Assembly: GCA_028023455.1 (NCBI GenBank)
Contig: JAQFVV010000017.1
Coordinates: 6,728,098-6,792,097 of the forward strand
Reading direction: 5' to 3'
DNA length: 64,000 nt
Source of the DNA: Epiperipatus broadwayi
Lineage: Eukaryota > Onychophora > Udeonychophora > Euonychophora > Peripatidae
Below are positions 21,341 through 32,901 of this stretch, piece by piece. Below the pieces are notes generated by a model, which worked only from the letters and a program-made list of their open reading frames with translations, did no database searches and had not been told where the DNA came from. Numbering within the stretch: the first letter of the stretch is position 1; each line of letters opens with the position of its first letter. Position numbers and translations under genes: made by a program.

Positions 21341-24129
21341 GATAACAAGTCACCCTCTTTTTACTGGCGCTGGATATTATTTGACACATTGGAGAAGACA
21401 AGCCAAGAAATAACCATAAGAACTATATCAACAAAATAATAGTTCATCAGCATTTGGAAATGGTTATTAATATTTGTTTCTTTGTATTTAACAGCCAATA
21501 ATTCAAGACACTTAATGGAATAGAGAAAACTGTAATGCATTATTTAAAAAACAATGTGATCACAATTTTCCTGATGAAGATGATCATCAATTGTCTGTAT
21601 GAAAAGAGAGAAGAGATGACACCATTATACGTCTGTTATCTAACCTAGTGGGAATAACCATGAAATTCAGGACAGACAAACACTTTGATAAATTTAATAA
21701 ACAATTAACCATTTAATGATATATGCATATATTAGTATAAATTATCTGAAAGTATATATAATTAATAGTAGACCAGTGATGCTGTTACTTAATCCTAGAT
21801 CTGTTCTGATACCTTTGGAGATGGAGATGTTCTCTTACGTCCTGCACTGACTTGCCAGGAGTACAATTTTAAGATCCAAACAGTACTTTGCAATTTGATT
21901 TGTTCTTCTATTTGTTACTTCAAAATATTTTGTTCTGCTTAATAATTTTAATCTCGTGGGGAGCGAGAAGATGAATTAATTATCGTGAAATGGTTTTAAA
22001 TTCCTCTCTAATTATTTAATAATAAGACCCATCTATTATCTGCTCATGATGAGGTGTCTCTTTATCTGTTATCCGAATCAAAGAAAGAAGAAATATATTG
22101 TCAAAGGATTAATTAATAATCTTAATTGTGCATGTTTGTAAAAATAAAATTTTATACATATATTTTGAAAGTGACATGGAATCATGGCATAAATAGACTT
22201 TGGTCAAATTACATTGAAAGTTAAGAAAAAGTTGATCTTATTAATATAAATTGTAAAAGGTTTTTATTACATATTGTTTTTCTTGAATATAATTTATTTA
22301 TCTCTTATGTATAAAATAATGAATCTTCTATATTTATTTTAATTAGTTAAATATAATATATGTGTTAAAATGTATTTATTTGTGTAGTTAAATAAATTGT
22401 ATTTTACTTATTGTTAAAATCTGTCTTATATATGCATGATTTGATCTCCTTCCAAACAAGCATTTTTAAACTTTATAAGTATCTCTTAAAATCGTGCTTT
22501 ATGACGAGGGAGCGCTGGAATGTAAATGAAGTAACCAGCAAATATTAATGGAAAGTGATGCTTAGGAGTGAATTAATTCATTGTCTATAAAGATGCTATA
22601 ATCTGCATTCATCAAAATAATGTGATCATCGTCAGTGTTCTGTGATGGGGATAACCTAAATAGTCACATGATATACTATTATTAGTATATAAAAATTTAA
22701 CGATTGATGAACTACTATTATAGATAGATATAATAATACATTTATGCATTAGAATATTATAGCATAGTCGTAGAAAAAATTGAAAACCAATCTATCTGGA
22801 GTAATGCAGTGACTGGATCAGATTATACCACGCTGATTGAATTGGATTGTCGTATGAAATACTAGCAAATAAATAAAGGGAGAAGTAAATCTATTATTAT
22901 AAAGCACTGAAAATCTTGAAATTGTTAGAGCGGAAATCATTGAAAGTTGCTGTATTTATAGAAATGCACTCTAAACTTAAGTGATTCACTTAAATTTTTT
23001 AAACTCTTACTGACGTGTGAGTGCACATAGATTTATAATGTTTAAAATAATAAAGCATTATCGGAGTTTGACTTCCGATCTAACAATTTAATGGGGGGAA
23101 GTAAATACATAAAACACATACCATTAATTAAATGGGCAATTAGTACATAATTGGTATACATAGTGACTTTTTCCTCTCCTTTTGGTTTTAGATTTAATAA
23201 TGGGTTTAATAAAATATAACTGTTAGCTAGTTAACTGTAAATCTTTTTCAAAGTTTGTAGGATTTTGAAATATCTTTCAACATTTCGTTTTTTTTCTTTT
23301 GGGAGTGACACACTCGCATTACATATGTAACACATTTTACATTTGCTATTGTGAAGAAAAACTTCTTTCTATTTGATATTAAAATTGTATATCTTTTTTT
23401 TCTTTGTGATTGTCCCAGGTACAATATTCCTCTTTTAAAATATGACAAAATATTATTTATTTATTTTTACTGTAAACTTTAAATCTGTCTCAATAACAAA
23501 AAAAAAAAAAGAATTATGGCTTGACTACCAAGTGAATGTTATTCAGTATTGCCCATTGTGCATTGAATGTATTTGAATTGAAGAATTTGTAGTTGATGTA
23601 TGCAACAATGTGCCTTTCGAAGAAGGCATATCATCTAGCACATTCATTGGCTAGCTTATCCGACTATACTCAGTTGCCTTGATTGTGAAGAGCCGAATCT
23701 TGCCTGTATTAGCAATATGTGCATGAAAAATGTATTTTATATGTAGCTGCTTAATGTAGTATTGGTTATCTTTATTTTCTCTTAATTCCAGTGGTCCAAA
23801 TTTTTTTGGCAGTCCACGGAAGAGCACAGTTGACATATTACTTGCCTTTGATCTAGATTGTGGGGGAGTTGTTCGTGTTATATGATCTACTGTGTGTGAT
23901 TATGTTTACAGAAATTGCTATATTATTCTATTGAATCTATATTCATATCTTTTAATTTAAAAAGGATGATATAAATCTCAAAAAAAGAAATTCAGAATAT
24001 GCAATTGCAAAAGTATTTTTATTGTTTTATCAATATGTCTCGTAGATAATTGGGTAAATCTATATGTAATGTCACAATCAGAGAAAGATGAAGAATTTAG
24101 TGATAGATTTAATAGGTAAAGGTCTATTA

Positions 24130-24690
24130 TTTAAGAATATCTACAATTGTGGAAAGAGAATACCTTCAACACTTCCAAGGGTGAAGGCAAAGAGGTGCAA
24201 CTATTTGGACTCAAATATATGATATGACATGTTAAGTCCCCAAGCAGAATAATAGGATATGGGTTGGAAGAAAGTAATGAGTTTAATACAAGGTCCAGTC
24301 TTTTAATAACTATAGTACTGAGAGACACATAAATACTATAATAAGTGCAATAGTATAGTGATGAAAAGCAAACATTTGTAAATTAATATCTTCCTATAAA
24401 ATTTCAAAAAGAAAGGGACATGACTTAGTAATAACAATCCCTGCATCGCCTGAAAGAAATTAAGAATCTTGTTCGAAAGCAGAACAGGCCAAAGATATGT
24501 AGTGATATTATGTTTGTCCATTTAATTAGTAGGAGAATTTCCCCAATTGAATTTAAATGATATACGTTAAACGATTCTACTTTTAATTTCATATTAAATA
24601 AAACCAAAAAGAAAAAAACATATAAGAAAACAATTCTCGTATGTTTTGAAAAGATGATTGTGTGCCAAATCAATGAGGTGTGAGGATTCA
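24130..24690 (-). pseudogene. LINE endonuclease remnant
   Basis: Minus-strand frames contain LDLVLNSLLSSNPYPIILLGDLTCHI (GDL in place of the GDFN box), preceded by IISLHIFGL and RFLISFRRCRDCYY. This is the layout of the apurinic endonuclease of non-LTR elements. It is split over frames 24131-24328 and 24425-24691. Confidence 0.6.
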
Positions 24691-25969
24691 ATTCTTAAAC
24701 CTGACAGCCTCTGAGCCTTTAACTTTCCATAAAAATTTTGAAAATGGTAAACCTTTAAAGTCCATATTTTTGTTCTTATTGATATTATTAGGATTTTTAA
24801 TGGAAGCAGATGAGTTTGAATGGTGATTTTGTGATATTGACATAAGTGATGGTCATATCTGCACATATGTAAATGCCCCCAGCCAATAAGTATGATTAAA
24901 AGGATTTCCTTTGTAACCTTTGTAAATATTGATGCGGAAGTTTATTTCCATGAACATCAGTAAAATCAAAGAAGGATTATTATTATTAATTTATTACAAA
25001 AATTAAATAAAAATAAAGAAATTGACATTTATTTATAAATTAATAATTAGACAACCATTGAACTTTGATGTATTTTATTTAATTGATGAGCACAAGTAAT
25101 TTCCTTCAGCCAAAGCAGCAAAAAGATCAAGCTTTGTATAAAGTAGCTAAGCATTTTGCTAAACATTAAGATTGGATTTGGGTTCTCATTGATATTATTA
25201 GAATTTTTAATGGAAGCAATAGAGTTGGATTTTGAATTTCTTATATCAGCATAAACAGTCATATCTCCATGTGATTTAACAATAGACGGGTCATAGTTGT
25301 TAGATTCCTTTGCTACTGACCAAAATGCACTTTATAAATATGCATAAATCATAAATATGTGCTAAAAAATACTGAGTACATTTTTTTTATCCACTATTTT
25401 CTGATTATTAAATGCAGCAGCTTATTTTTATGAACACTGGCAAAATCATTATTTTTTTAACAATTTTGTTTTGTTTTTAAATTATAAATTAATGATTAGA
25501 TAAATTAACAATAATAATAAAATTGATAGAATGAAAGTTTTCTTTTTACTTAATCCATTTTACGTAACTTTAATTGTTCTCAAATTATAATTAACGCATT
25601 ACCCCAATTTTCGATTGCTAATGTAATATAACAATGAGTATGATTAATTATAGAAATTTGTTACATTTACTTAAGTCACAGAATAGCAACATGGGCAATA
25701 ATTAAGCAAGCACAATCTTTCCGCAACAAATTTCACTAGTAAATTTGATATTTATTCTTTTAATTTTATGTTTTTGATTTTGTTTTTAATTTAATAAGCC
25801 ATAATTTTCAAAAATTAAAGAGTTTAAATAGTCACTTATATGGAATTTAAGCACATGTCCAATAATTAATTTAATGAAAGCTTTGTGCTTTTATCTCATG
25901 TCTGTTAGTTAATGCTTTCCTCCTATCCCATCACAATATGTATGTGTAAATGTAGACACACACATAAAA

Positions 25970-26422
25970 ATTACATTATAATTTATGCGCTTTTTCGCGT
26001 ATATTAGTGAAGCTGTAGTTATTTAATATGTAAGATTGTATAACCTTAGCGCTTTCGGGATGTAACTTTGGATCCCATACTCATAGCTTTAAAAAATGAT
26101 AACTTCGTTATAAGTTGTTATTCATTTATGCAAATGTATTTGAATATTTAACTAGCCCATTGTTTGGAGAGAGCAAAGCAAGCTTCTCATCTGTTAATGG
26201 TGCTGAGGTCATTTGCAATACAATAAGCCTCTTTAATCTTTCTTTTCGCATCGTTCTTCTCTATGCAAACGATTTGGAGTTTCTGCTTTTATTATCATTT
26301 TTTAAAGCTATGAGTACGGGATCCAAAGTTACATCCCGAAAGCGCTAAGCTTATAAAATTTTAAGTATTAAATAACTACAGCTTCACTAATATATGTGAA
26401 AGAGTGCATAATTATAATTACA
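25970..26422. mobile_element. Fold-back element from a second Penelope-like family
   Basis: Arms 25970-26103 and 26293-26422 are reverse complements with few differences. Between them lies sequence matching, in reverse, the tail at 29430-29520. The arm sequence (GGGATCC...ATCCC then GAAAGCGCT) reappears at 29550-29640, directly after a GIY-YIG remnant. The element is therefore probably made of two inverted Penelope-like tails. Confidence 0.75.
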
Positions 26423-26789
26423 ATTTTAATAGTGAAGAAAAAAGATTACCTATTATAATTTAATGTAATAAAATAGTTCATTTCTTTGTTACTTTTTTAC
26501 ATTTGTGTCTAGATAATTTGTTAGTTATATATATGTGTGTGTGTGTGTGATTAAGTCACTATAGCGAGCGTGAATTGGTTCAATTTCTCTCATATGTGAC
26601 TAAAATAGACTTAACTGGGTGATATAGGTAGAAATTGCTCTAACAAAATAAATTAAGATGAAGCTTATATTTTTGCACTGACTATTTGACAATATGCCAT
26701 ATATTTTTATGAATCTTAAACTTGTAGATGAGTGTTAGATCAATAAAAGGCAAAAAATCATTTATATGCACATTTTTTATTATTTTTAG

Positions 26790-26881
26790 AACTCAAAACT
26801 GAAACATATAAACCTGACCCTGTTCATGATGAATGCTACATCCCCGTGAAAATAGCAGATTTAGGAAATGCCTGTTGGACT
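26790..26881 (+). CDS. SRPK: SRPK-family kinase, exon with DLG motif
   Basis: Acceptor AG at 26788-26789; donor GTAAGA at 26882. The exon completes the split Glu codon from 1791, encodes 30 further codons and ends in phase 0. It reads TETYKPDPVHDECYIPVKIA and then DLGNACW. VKIADLGNACW is the hallmark of SRPKs: DLG replaces DFG, and its Asp binds the Mg ions of ATP in the family. The preceding acidic stretch is the end of the spacer. The kinase phosphorylates Ser in RS repeats of splicing factors. An RTE fragment starts only about 50 bp past the donor. Confidence 0.96.
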
Positions 26882-26930
26882 GTAAGAATTTTTTAATATA
26901 ATTATATATTTTTTATATAGTCTATATAAG

Positions 26931-27282
26931 TATGGAGAGATGTATGTTGGGAGTAACAAGAAGAGATCGAAAACGCAATGTATGGGTAAGAGAACAAACG
27001 GGTGTTACTGACCTCATTGAAAAAATTAAAAGATTGAAGTGGAGTTGGGCTGGACATATTGCTAGAAGAGATGATAATAGATGGACAATTGAAATTTTAA
27101 ACTGTATTCCAAGAGATTGTAAAAGACCCAGAAAGAGACCACATGTGAGATGGATGGATGAAATAAGAAAGTGTGCAGGGGTGATGTGGAGAAGAGAAGC
27201 TGAAGATCGGAGAAGATGGATTAAACTTGGAGAGACCTTCATCCTGCAGTGGATTGATAATGGTTGATAATGATGATGATGA
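26931..27282 (+). mobile_element. RTE-type LINE copy 3, 5'-truncated tail
   Basis: An open plus frame (26932-27267) encodes the RTE C-terminal region: MERCMLGVTRRDRKRNVWV, LIEKIKRLKWSWAGHIARRD and RKCAGVMWRREAEDRRRWIK. It is followed by a GATGATGATGAT tail. This is the best preserved of the three RTE tails and is intact over its length, so it looks the youngest. Confidence 0.92.
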
Positions 27283-28334
27283 TAAGAGACCCACTTGTAA
27301 TATGTGAATCAAAGCTTCAAAGTACTATTCACTGATTAAGATATTAGATAGCATAGATAAATCAATTTCTGAATTGTAAATTATGATAGTAAGAGCTTCA
27401 CTAGGTCTTTGCACGATGTAACTTATTAAGGAAGTTCTTTCGATATAACTGAGAGTCTTCGTTGTTGCAGTTTACAATTCAGATGTTGGTTAGTGGTTGT
27501 GTACATATTTAATTACGTATATCAAAATGGACTTAATGGAAAGTGCTCCAATAGCAGAATCTAAATGTTTCGCAATAGAATAAGAAATACCCATGCAACA
27601 CAATGACTTAATAACAAAATGTAATTTAACATTAGTTTAAATGCAAACACTTAATTATATATCAATGGAATATTTGGAATTGAATATACATGGTAAGTCA
27701 CTTATCTATGAAACTTAATATACATATAGTATCTTTACATGTAATATATTTCATTATATAACTGTCGTAAAACTTCTAATAAATAAATAATCTTATATAA
27801 GTAATTTTATTTCTAACGATTTACATAGTCCGATTGGGTTTACTAAAAATATAATAAGATTGAAGTGACATGTAGAAATCCTATACGGCTCATTATTTAC
27901 AGTCAGGGGCTGATTCTCTGGGATATATCATCCAATAGCATCTACTGCTGTTTTTCTTGTCCATCTGCTTTGCCTCTGAAATTGGACAATTTTACAGTCG
28001 CATACCCCATTGTGATTATAATTTTTTATGAGCTTCTTATTTCATTATTAATAATATAGTTATATTGTACATGCTATACATTCCATCATGTAGGGATTAC
28101 ATCACATTTATTTAAGGGAAGAAATTTTAAATTTTCATAATTATATTGTTTATTCAATAAATTTTTAGAATCCACTAGCACATCTCACGGTTTTTTTTGT
28201 TTAATGATAGATGGATTATATACAAAAAAAAATTGAAATAATATTTTAGAAAGAAATAATTTGTCACCTATTGATTCAAGTTTTCTTTTTATAATGTTAT
28301 CTTCTCAGTAACTTTATATTTTTTAAAAATATAG

Positions 28335-28990
28335 TACAACCTTTCTGTAGTGTAATTTTCACTACTCCATTCTCATGCAAGGTAGGGACTGGTTTCTGTC
28401 CACTTTTAACACTTTGTGGAGGGGTATAATCATAAACATGTGACCAAAGATATGAAAAAAAAAATATTATTCCAAAAATGCACATTTAAAAGTGGATAGA
28501 ACCCAATCCCTATCAGAGAATGGTGCTGTAAAATAGAAATATTATTCATTATTGGATAATCTTTAGTCTTACAAATGACTAATAAAAATTATTAATATGC
28601 TTTCATTAAATAATTTGTGTCAAAGTTGTGAGGGATGGTAAGTTTGATGCTTATCAATTGAGCTGTACTAATTGGCAACTATATATACTTAACAATGATA
28701 AAGATATGTGTAGGAGATTGTGGTCTAGGCCAATTGATCGAGTGCTGGTTCAGCATGAGATGTGCATCATGGGGATCATATGTTTTTCCCACATGTCTTT
28801 GGTCATATGTTTATGATCACACTCCTCCACGAGGTGTTAAAATTGAGTGGAAACCAGTCCCTACTTTGTGTGAGAATGATGTAGTGAAAATTACACTACA
28901 GAAATATTCATTATTGGATAATCTCTAGTCTAATGAATCATGAATAAAAATTATTAATATTGTACAACCTATATCTGCACTCAGAATAAT
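28335..28990. mobile_element. SINE family H variants, inverted cluster
   Basis: A plus-strand copy (about 28700-28990) has the family head with GTGCTGGTTCAGCAT at 28742-28756 but a different 3' half (TAGTGAAAATTACACTACAG). A reverse copy of that half lies at 28335-28490, and a third plus-strand tail (ending TTGGATAATCTTTAGTC) at 28485-28600. The hammerhead core here is altered (TTGATCGA and GAGA). Confidence 0.75.
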
Positions 28991-29122
28991 TGGCAATTTG
29001 AAAAAAATGTCCAGGAAGTCATTACTTATATGTCTTTCAACAGTTATTTACTTGTTTTGTGCATTCAGTCATATTTTTAACCATAGCAATAGCATTTGTA
29101 ATCATGATTCTGTACAGCTATT

Positions 29123-29650
29123 GTGAATTTCAAAGTCGGAATTTCATTTAAAATTGTTGCAAAGTTGATACTGGTAGTAATTTTGACAAGCCTAAGAAAA
29201 GTTGAGAAATGCTTCGTATACATCGGTGAAACGCATGATAATATTGTCACCATGATATATCAACACAGATATTTGCATAAGAAAGTCCCAAAACTAGGTC
29301 AATATTCTGGGAGCACCAAATTGCAGCCACTCACGTTTTTGAACCTTCTGATGCCAGCAGTATTTGTTCAGAGAGAGATGATGTTAAAAGAAAGGTGAAG
29401 GAAGCATATTTAATATCCAATAATAACTGCCATTAACAAAAGAGACGCTTGCTTTACTCTCTCCAAAGCTTGGAATATTTAGTGATTTGCATATTTGAAT
29501 ATTTAATGAGAAACATTTACACACGATTAAAGATGCGTTATTTATCATGTATCATCAATTAAATAGCTATGATTATGGGATTTAAATATTTCCCTGAAAG
29601 CACTTAGCTATAAAGGATTTTTAATTTAAAGGAAGCTTCACTGGTTGATA
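29123..29650 (+). mobile_element. Second Penelope-like element: GIY-YIG remnant and 3' tail
   Basis: The frame 29123-29398 contains CFVYIGETHDN, a GIY-YIG core, then IYQHRYLHKK and GQYSGST, matching the endonuclease of Penelope-like elements but differing from the 15-kb copy. The tail (29427-29645) matches the arms and centre of the fold-back at 25970-26422, including the GGGAT hairpin followed by TGAAAGCAC. Confidence 0.65.
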
Positions 29651-30399
29651 TGTAATTAACATATTTATATTTATTAAGATAATAAAATGAAAATAATTTA
29701 AAAGAAAAATTGTATTCTGAAACTGGCAGATATTTAGTAAAAATGAATCACTTCTTTGAAATATAGAGTAGAAAGAAATGTGTACTTTTGAAGCTGCTAA
29801 AGCTACAGCCCCAGTTATTATATGATGAGTATTTAATTGACTGAAAAAACGTTAAATTTGCGCATAGAAGTTATGAATAAAAATAATATTCTGATAGATA
29901 ATAATATAGTATGCCATTGAATTTTTGCTAAGACTTCAGCAAAAAGAACCACTGAAAAAAGTAACGTCTGACCATTTATAAGTGAGGAGTGATAGTTCAG
30001 ATTAAGAAATTACCCAAATCTAGAAATGGAGAACTTCATAATTTCTGTTAAACCTATCAGCATTGTTATCACTGTTTACTTTTTGCTTTAATAGGGCCAT
30101 TTGGAATAAAATTTTAATTTTCTAATAGTGCAAATGTCATTGCTCTGATCACAAAAATCATTGCAGTCTGAATAGGCAAATGAAGCATGCATAAAAATTA
30201 TAAATTTAAGTTTTTGTATATTGTAACAGTATGGAAATAGTGTCTCCCATATGTTGGGTGACAATTTTAACTGTACACCACATTAGGGCTGGATTATGAG
30301 GAGATGGGAAACCATCATCCCCAAATAAACAAAATATAAAATTAAATATAAAAGGAATGAGCACGAGAGATCAGCACAGAACCAACTATAAGTTCACCA

Positions 30400-30550
30400 G
30401 CATTATACAAAAGTAATAATCATTCATCGTCATGAATGATCAACAATAAAAATAAATTGTCAATCTTGTGACTGGATTTGAAATGGGTCTACTATAGACC
30501 AGGCTAATTATTGAGCCATTGCCAAACCTAGGGCAGGAATACAAACAATA
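30400..30550 (-). mobile_element. tRNA-derived SINE, minus strand
   Basis: Minus-strand sequence reads GGTTTGGCAATGGCTCAATA (box-A region), a stem-loop GGTCTATAGTAGACC at the anticodon-arm position, then TTTCAAATCC (box B). The order and spacing match a tRNA. A non-tRNA tail extends to about 30400. It is a SINE head, not a tRNA gene, because the acceptor stem does not close. Confidence 0.6.
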
Positions 30551-31589
30551 ATTTTCTGTATGCACATACTTAAGTGCTTTGCCATCAAAATACAACTATA
30601 AGTCAAATAATGCTGACTGCTAAAGACATCCTGACCATCATTACTCTGGCCACTTAGCACCATTAATGTGCTGGCCAACTATAAATTAAATTTCTAAAGA
30701 AATAATAAATAAAATGAAATGTAGTGCATGGATTTTATCTTGTGCCAACCAGGATCATCATTTGGGCATCCATAACACTAAACATAAATCCTTACTCTTT
30801 ATAGTGTTATGCAGAAATCTAGTTCAGGAAGCAAGAACTCTATAAACTATTACTGTGAGCAAGAGATAAATAAAAAAAACAGCTTATTATAAATCATTTT
30901 AAATGATTCCTAGGCTTACCCTACAATAAGTAAATAGTTTTATTGGGATCGTTAAAAAATCCTAGAACACTAAGCTCATGAAAAAAGATCACACACACTG
31001 CAATTTATGAAATGGGAATTGGATAGAATAACAATAAACAATAAAAATGACATGATAGTATGAAATTTTAATCATTCATTTTGTACAAAAAATATATTTT
31101 CATAAAAATTATAATTGATATCTATTTATAAATTAACTTAGAATTAATTAAGTTATTTCTTTAAAATAACTAAGAATTGGGGAAGCAATATTTTCAAAAC
31201 CAAAGATAACAATTTTTTTGATTTCCCTTAATTAACCTTTTTTTAGAAGGAAAAATGAAGAAAAAGAGAAAAACATGTTTTCAAAAAAAAAAAATTTTAC
31301 AAAAAATAAATTATTTCATAATTTTAAAGAGAAAATTGACTAGATTTAAATTTATTTATTTTTTCACAATTTAAAACTGTTAACTTAATGAAAATATTCT
31401 TAAACTAGTTCACTATCATTGACGCCATATTGAATTTTTAAAAATCTGATTAAAAAACTGACTTGAGTCACAATTTTCACAATAACTTCAATAAAAACAA
31501 TAAAGCTAAGATAAATAGTGATAACGATTTAAAAAATAAGCAAAAAAAGAAATTTTAACATCCGACATAATTATTACTTTATTGTTTGT

Positions 31590-31870
31590 TTATAATTTCT
31601 AATTTATCATTAACTAAGTTTAAATTACATCTTCATTGATAATTTCTTTGTATTCCTCACAAAATTATCTTTCAAACCATATATAATACTTCTTACCTTG
31701 AGATAATCCATAGCTTCAGAATCTCCAAAATAAATCGCATATGAATTCATTTTTATCTTGTACCCCAAAGGTGACAAATACCAAAGGCATCTAAGAAAAA
31801 GGTTCCTCCTAATAAAAGATACAAAACAAATCATTTCCAGAAGATGGATATGCATTTATCATCATAACAA
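31590..31870 (-). repeat. Dispersed repeat shared with 60590-60790
   Basis: Plus-strand GAGATAATCCATAGCTTCAGA and flanks resemble GAGATAATTCATTGCTTCAA at about 60658. A 76-codon minus-strand frame here includes SEAMDYLKV; the other copy reads IEAMNYLR. It is an unrecognised, possibly coding, old mobile sequence. Confidence 0.4.
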
Positions 31871-32505
31871 TTGGCTTCTTGTCTATCTAAAACTAGAAAT
31901 TGTAGGTTACTCTCTGTATTACTGATAAAATGAGTTTCATCCCTTCATTTTATATTTTTTGTGAACATCAGTGATGTTTATATTCTTTATGCACACCAGT
32001 GATGCTATCTTGTTATATTTATTATCCCACGGAGATATAATTTATTTGCATATAGAATTGAAAATAATGTGATGCAAGATGTGGCAAAACTACTGACACC
32101 ACATCATGAGTATCAAGGCATAGGCAAAAATCAGAATTTGATTCATTGTCTGCATACAATTTCATGTGGTATATACATAACTATTGTAGTTATCTCCACA
32201 CCATTTGAAATCTTTCTTTATTGATTTTAAGTATTTATATTTTCACATGGTACTATGCCCAGTAAATTTTGTCATTGCTTTGTCAACTGCAAAATTTCTG
32301 TATATTTGATAATCAGTCCTAAAATTTACATTGTACTGCTATATAATCCCTTAATTTTATATATATATAGACATTACTTGTTATATAAACACACATGTAA
32401 TTGCAAACACAAACCCAGTAATATAAATATAAACATAGTAATAAATTATTAAACCTTTTGAGAATCATTATGTCTAGAAAATAAGATTAACTAAACTTAG
32501 ATCTG

Positions 32506-32901
32506 AACCCCAAAATTACATAAAGTACTTCTGTTGTATTTGAATACAAATGTTTAAATTTATATACATAAAATAAAGAGCATAAATGATATATAATTTA
32601 TATACTACACAGACACCAATACAAACACAAACATACCATTTATCAAATAATTATAAAAAATTTACTATTCAAATAATTAAAAATAAACAATTTTAATACT
32701 TACAACCCGAAAATTACATAAACTACTTTTGTTGTATTTGAATACAAATGTTTAAATTTATATACATATAATAAAGAACATAAATGATATATAATTTATA
32801 TACTATATCAATACAAACACAAACATACTATTTATTTTATCAAATATTTTTAATAAATTTACTATTCAAATAATTAAAAATAAAAAATTTTAATACTTAT
32901 G
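32506..32901. repeat. Tandem duplication, two units of about 197 bp
   Basis: Units start at about 32506 and 32705 (AAAATTACATAAA, then GTTGTATTTGAATACAAATG). They differ by scattered substitutions and small gaps. Each contains the palindrome-like TTTGAATACAAA. Confidence 0.9.

Larger units (their letters stand above)
1792..26789 (+). other. SRPK: SRPK intron, about 25 kb, filled with mobile elements
   Basis: Donor GTGCGT at 1792; acceptor TATTTTTAG ending 26789. Phase is 1 on both sides. Recognisable repeats are listed separately. Stretches where I see only AT-rich sequence with no supportable feature are 1792-2330, 2600-2830, 3700-4330, 4880-5480, 6000-8600 (apart from slight LINE-like decay), 9310-9660, 12350-13390, 20720-21075, 21340-24120, 24870-25960 (two diverged copies of a segment of about 400 bp) and 26430-26780. 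Confidence 0.85.

Noticed and set aside
23651-23836. Minus-strand frame with FRGLPKKFGPLELRENKDN
   Set aside because: It reads like protein but I cannot assign a family, and it is short and isolated with no splice context.
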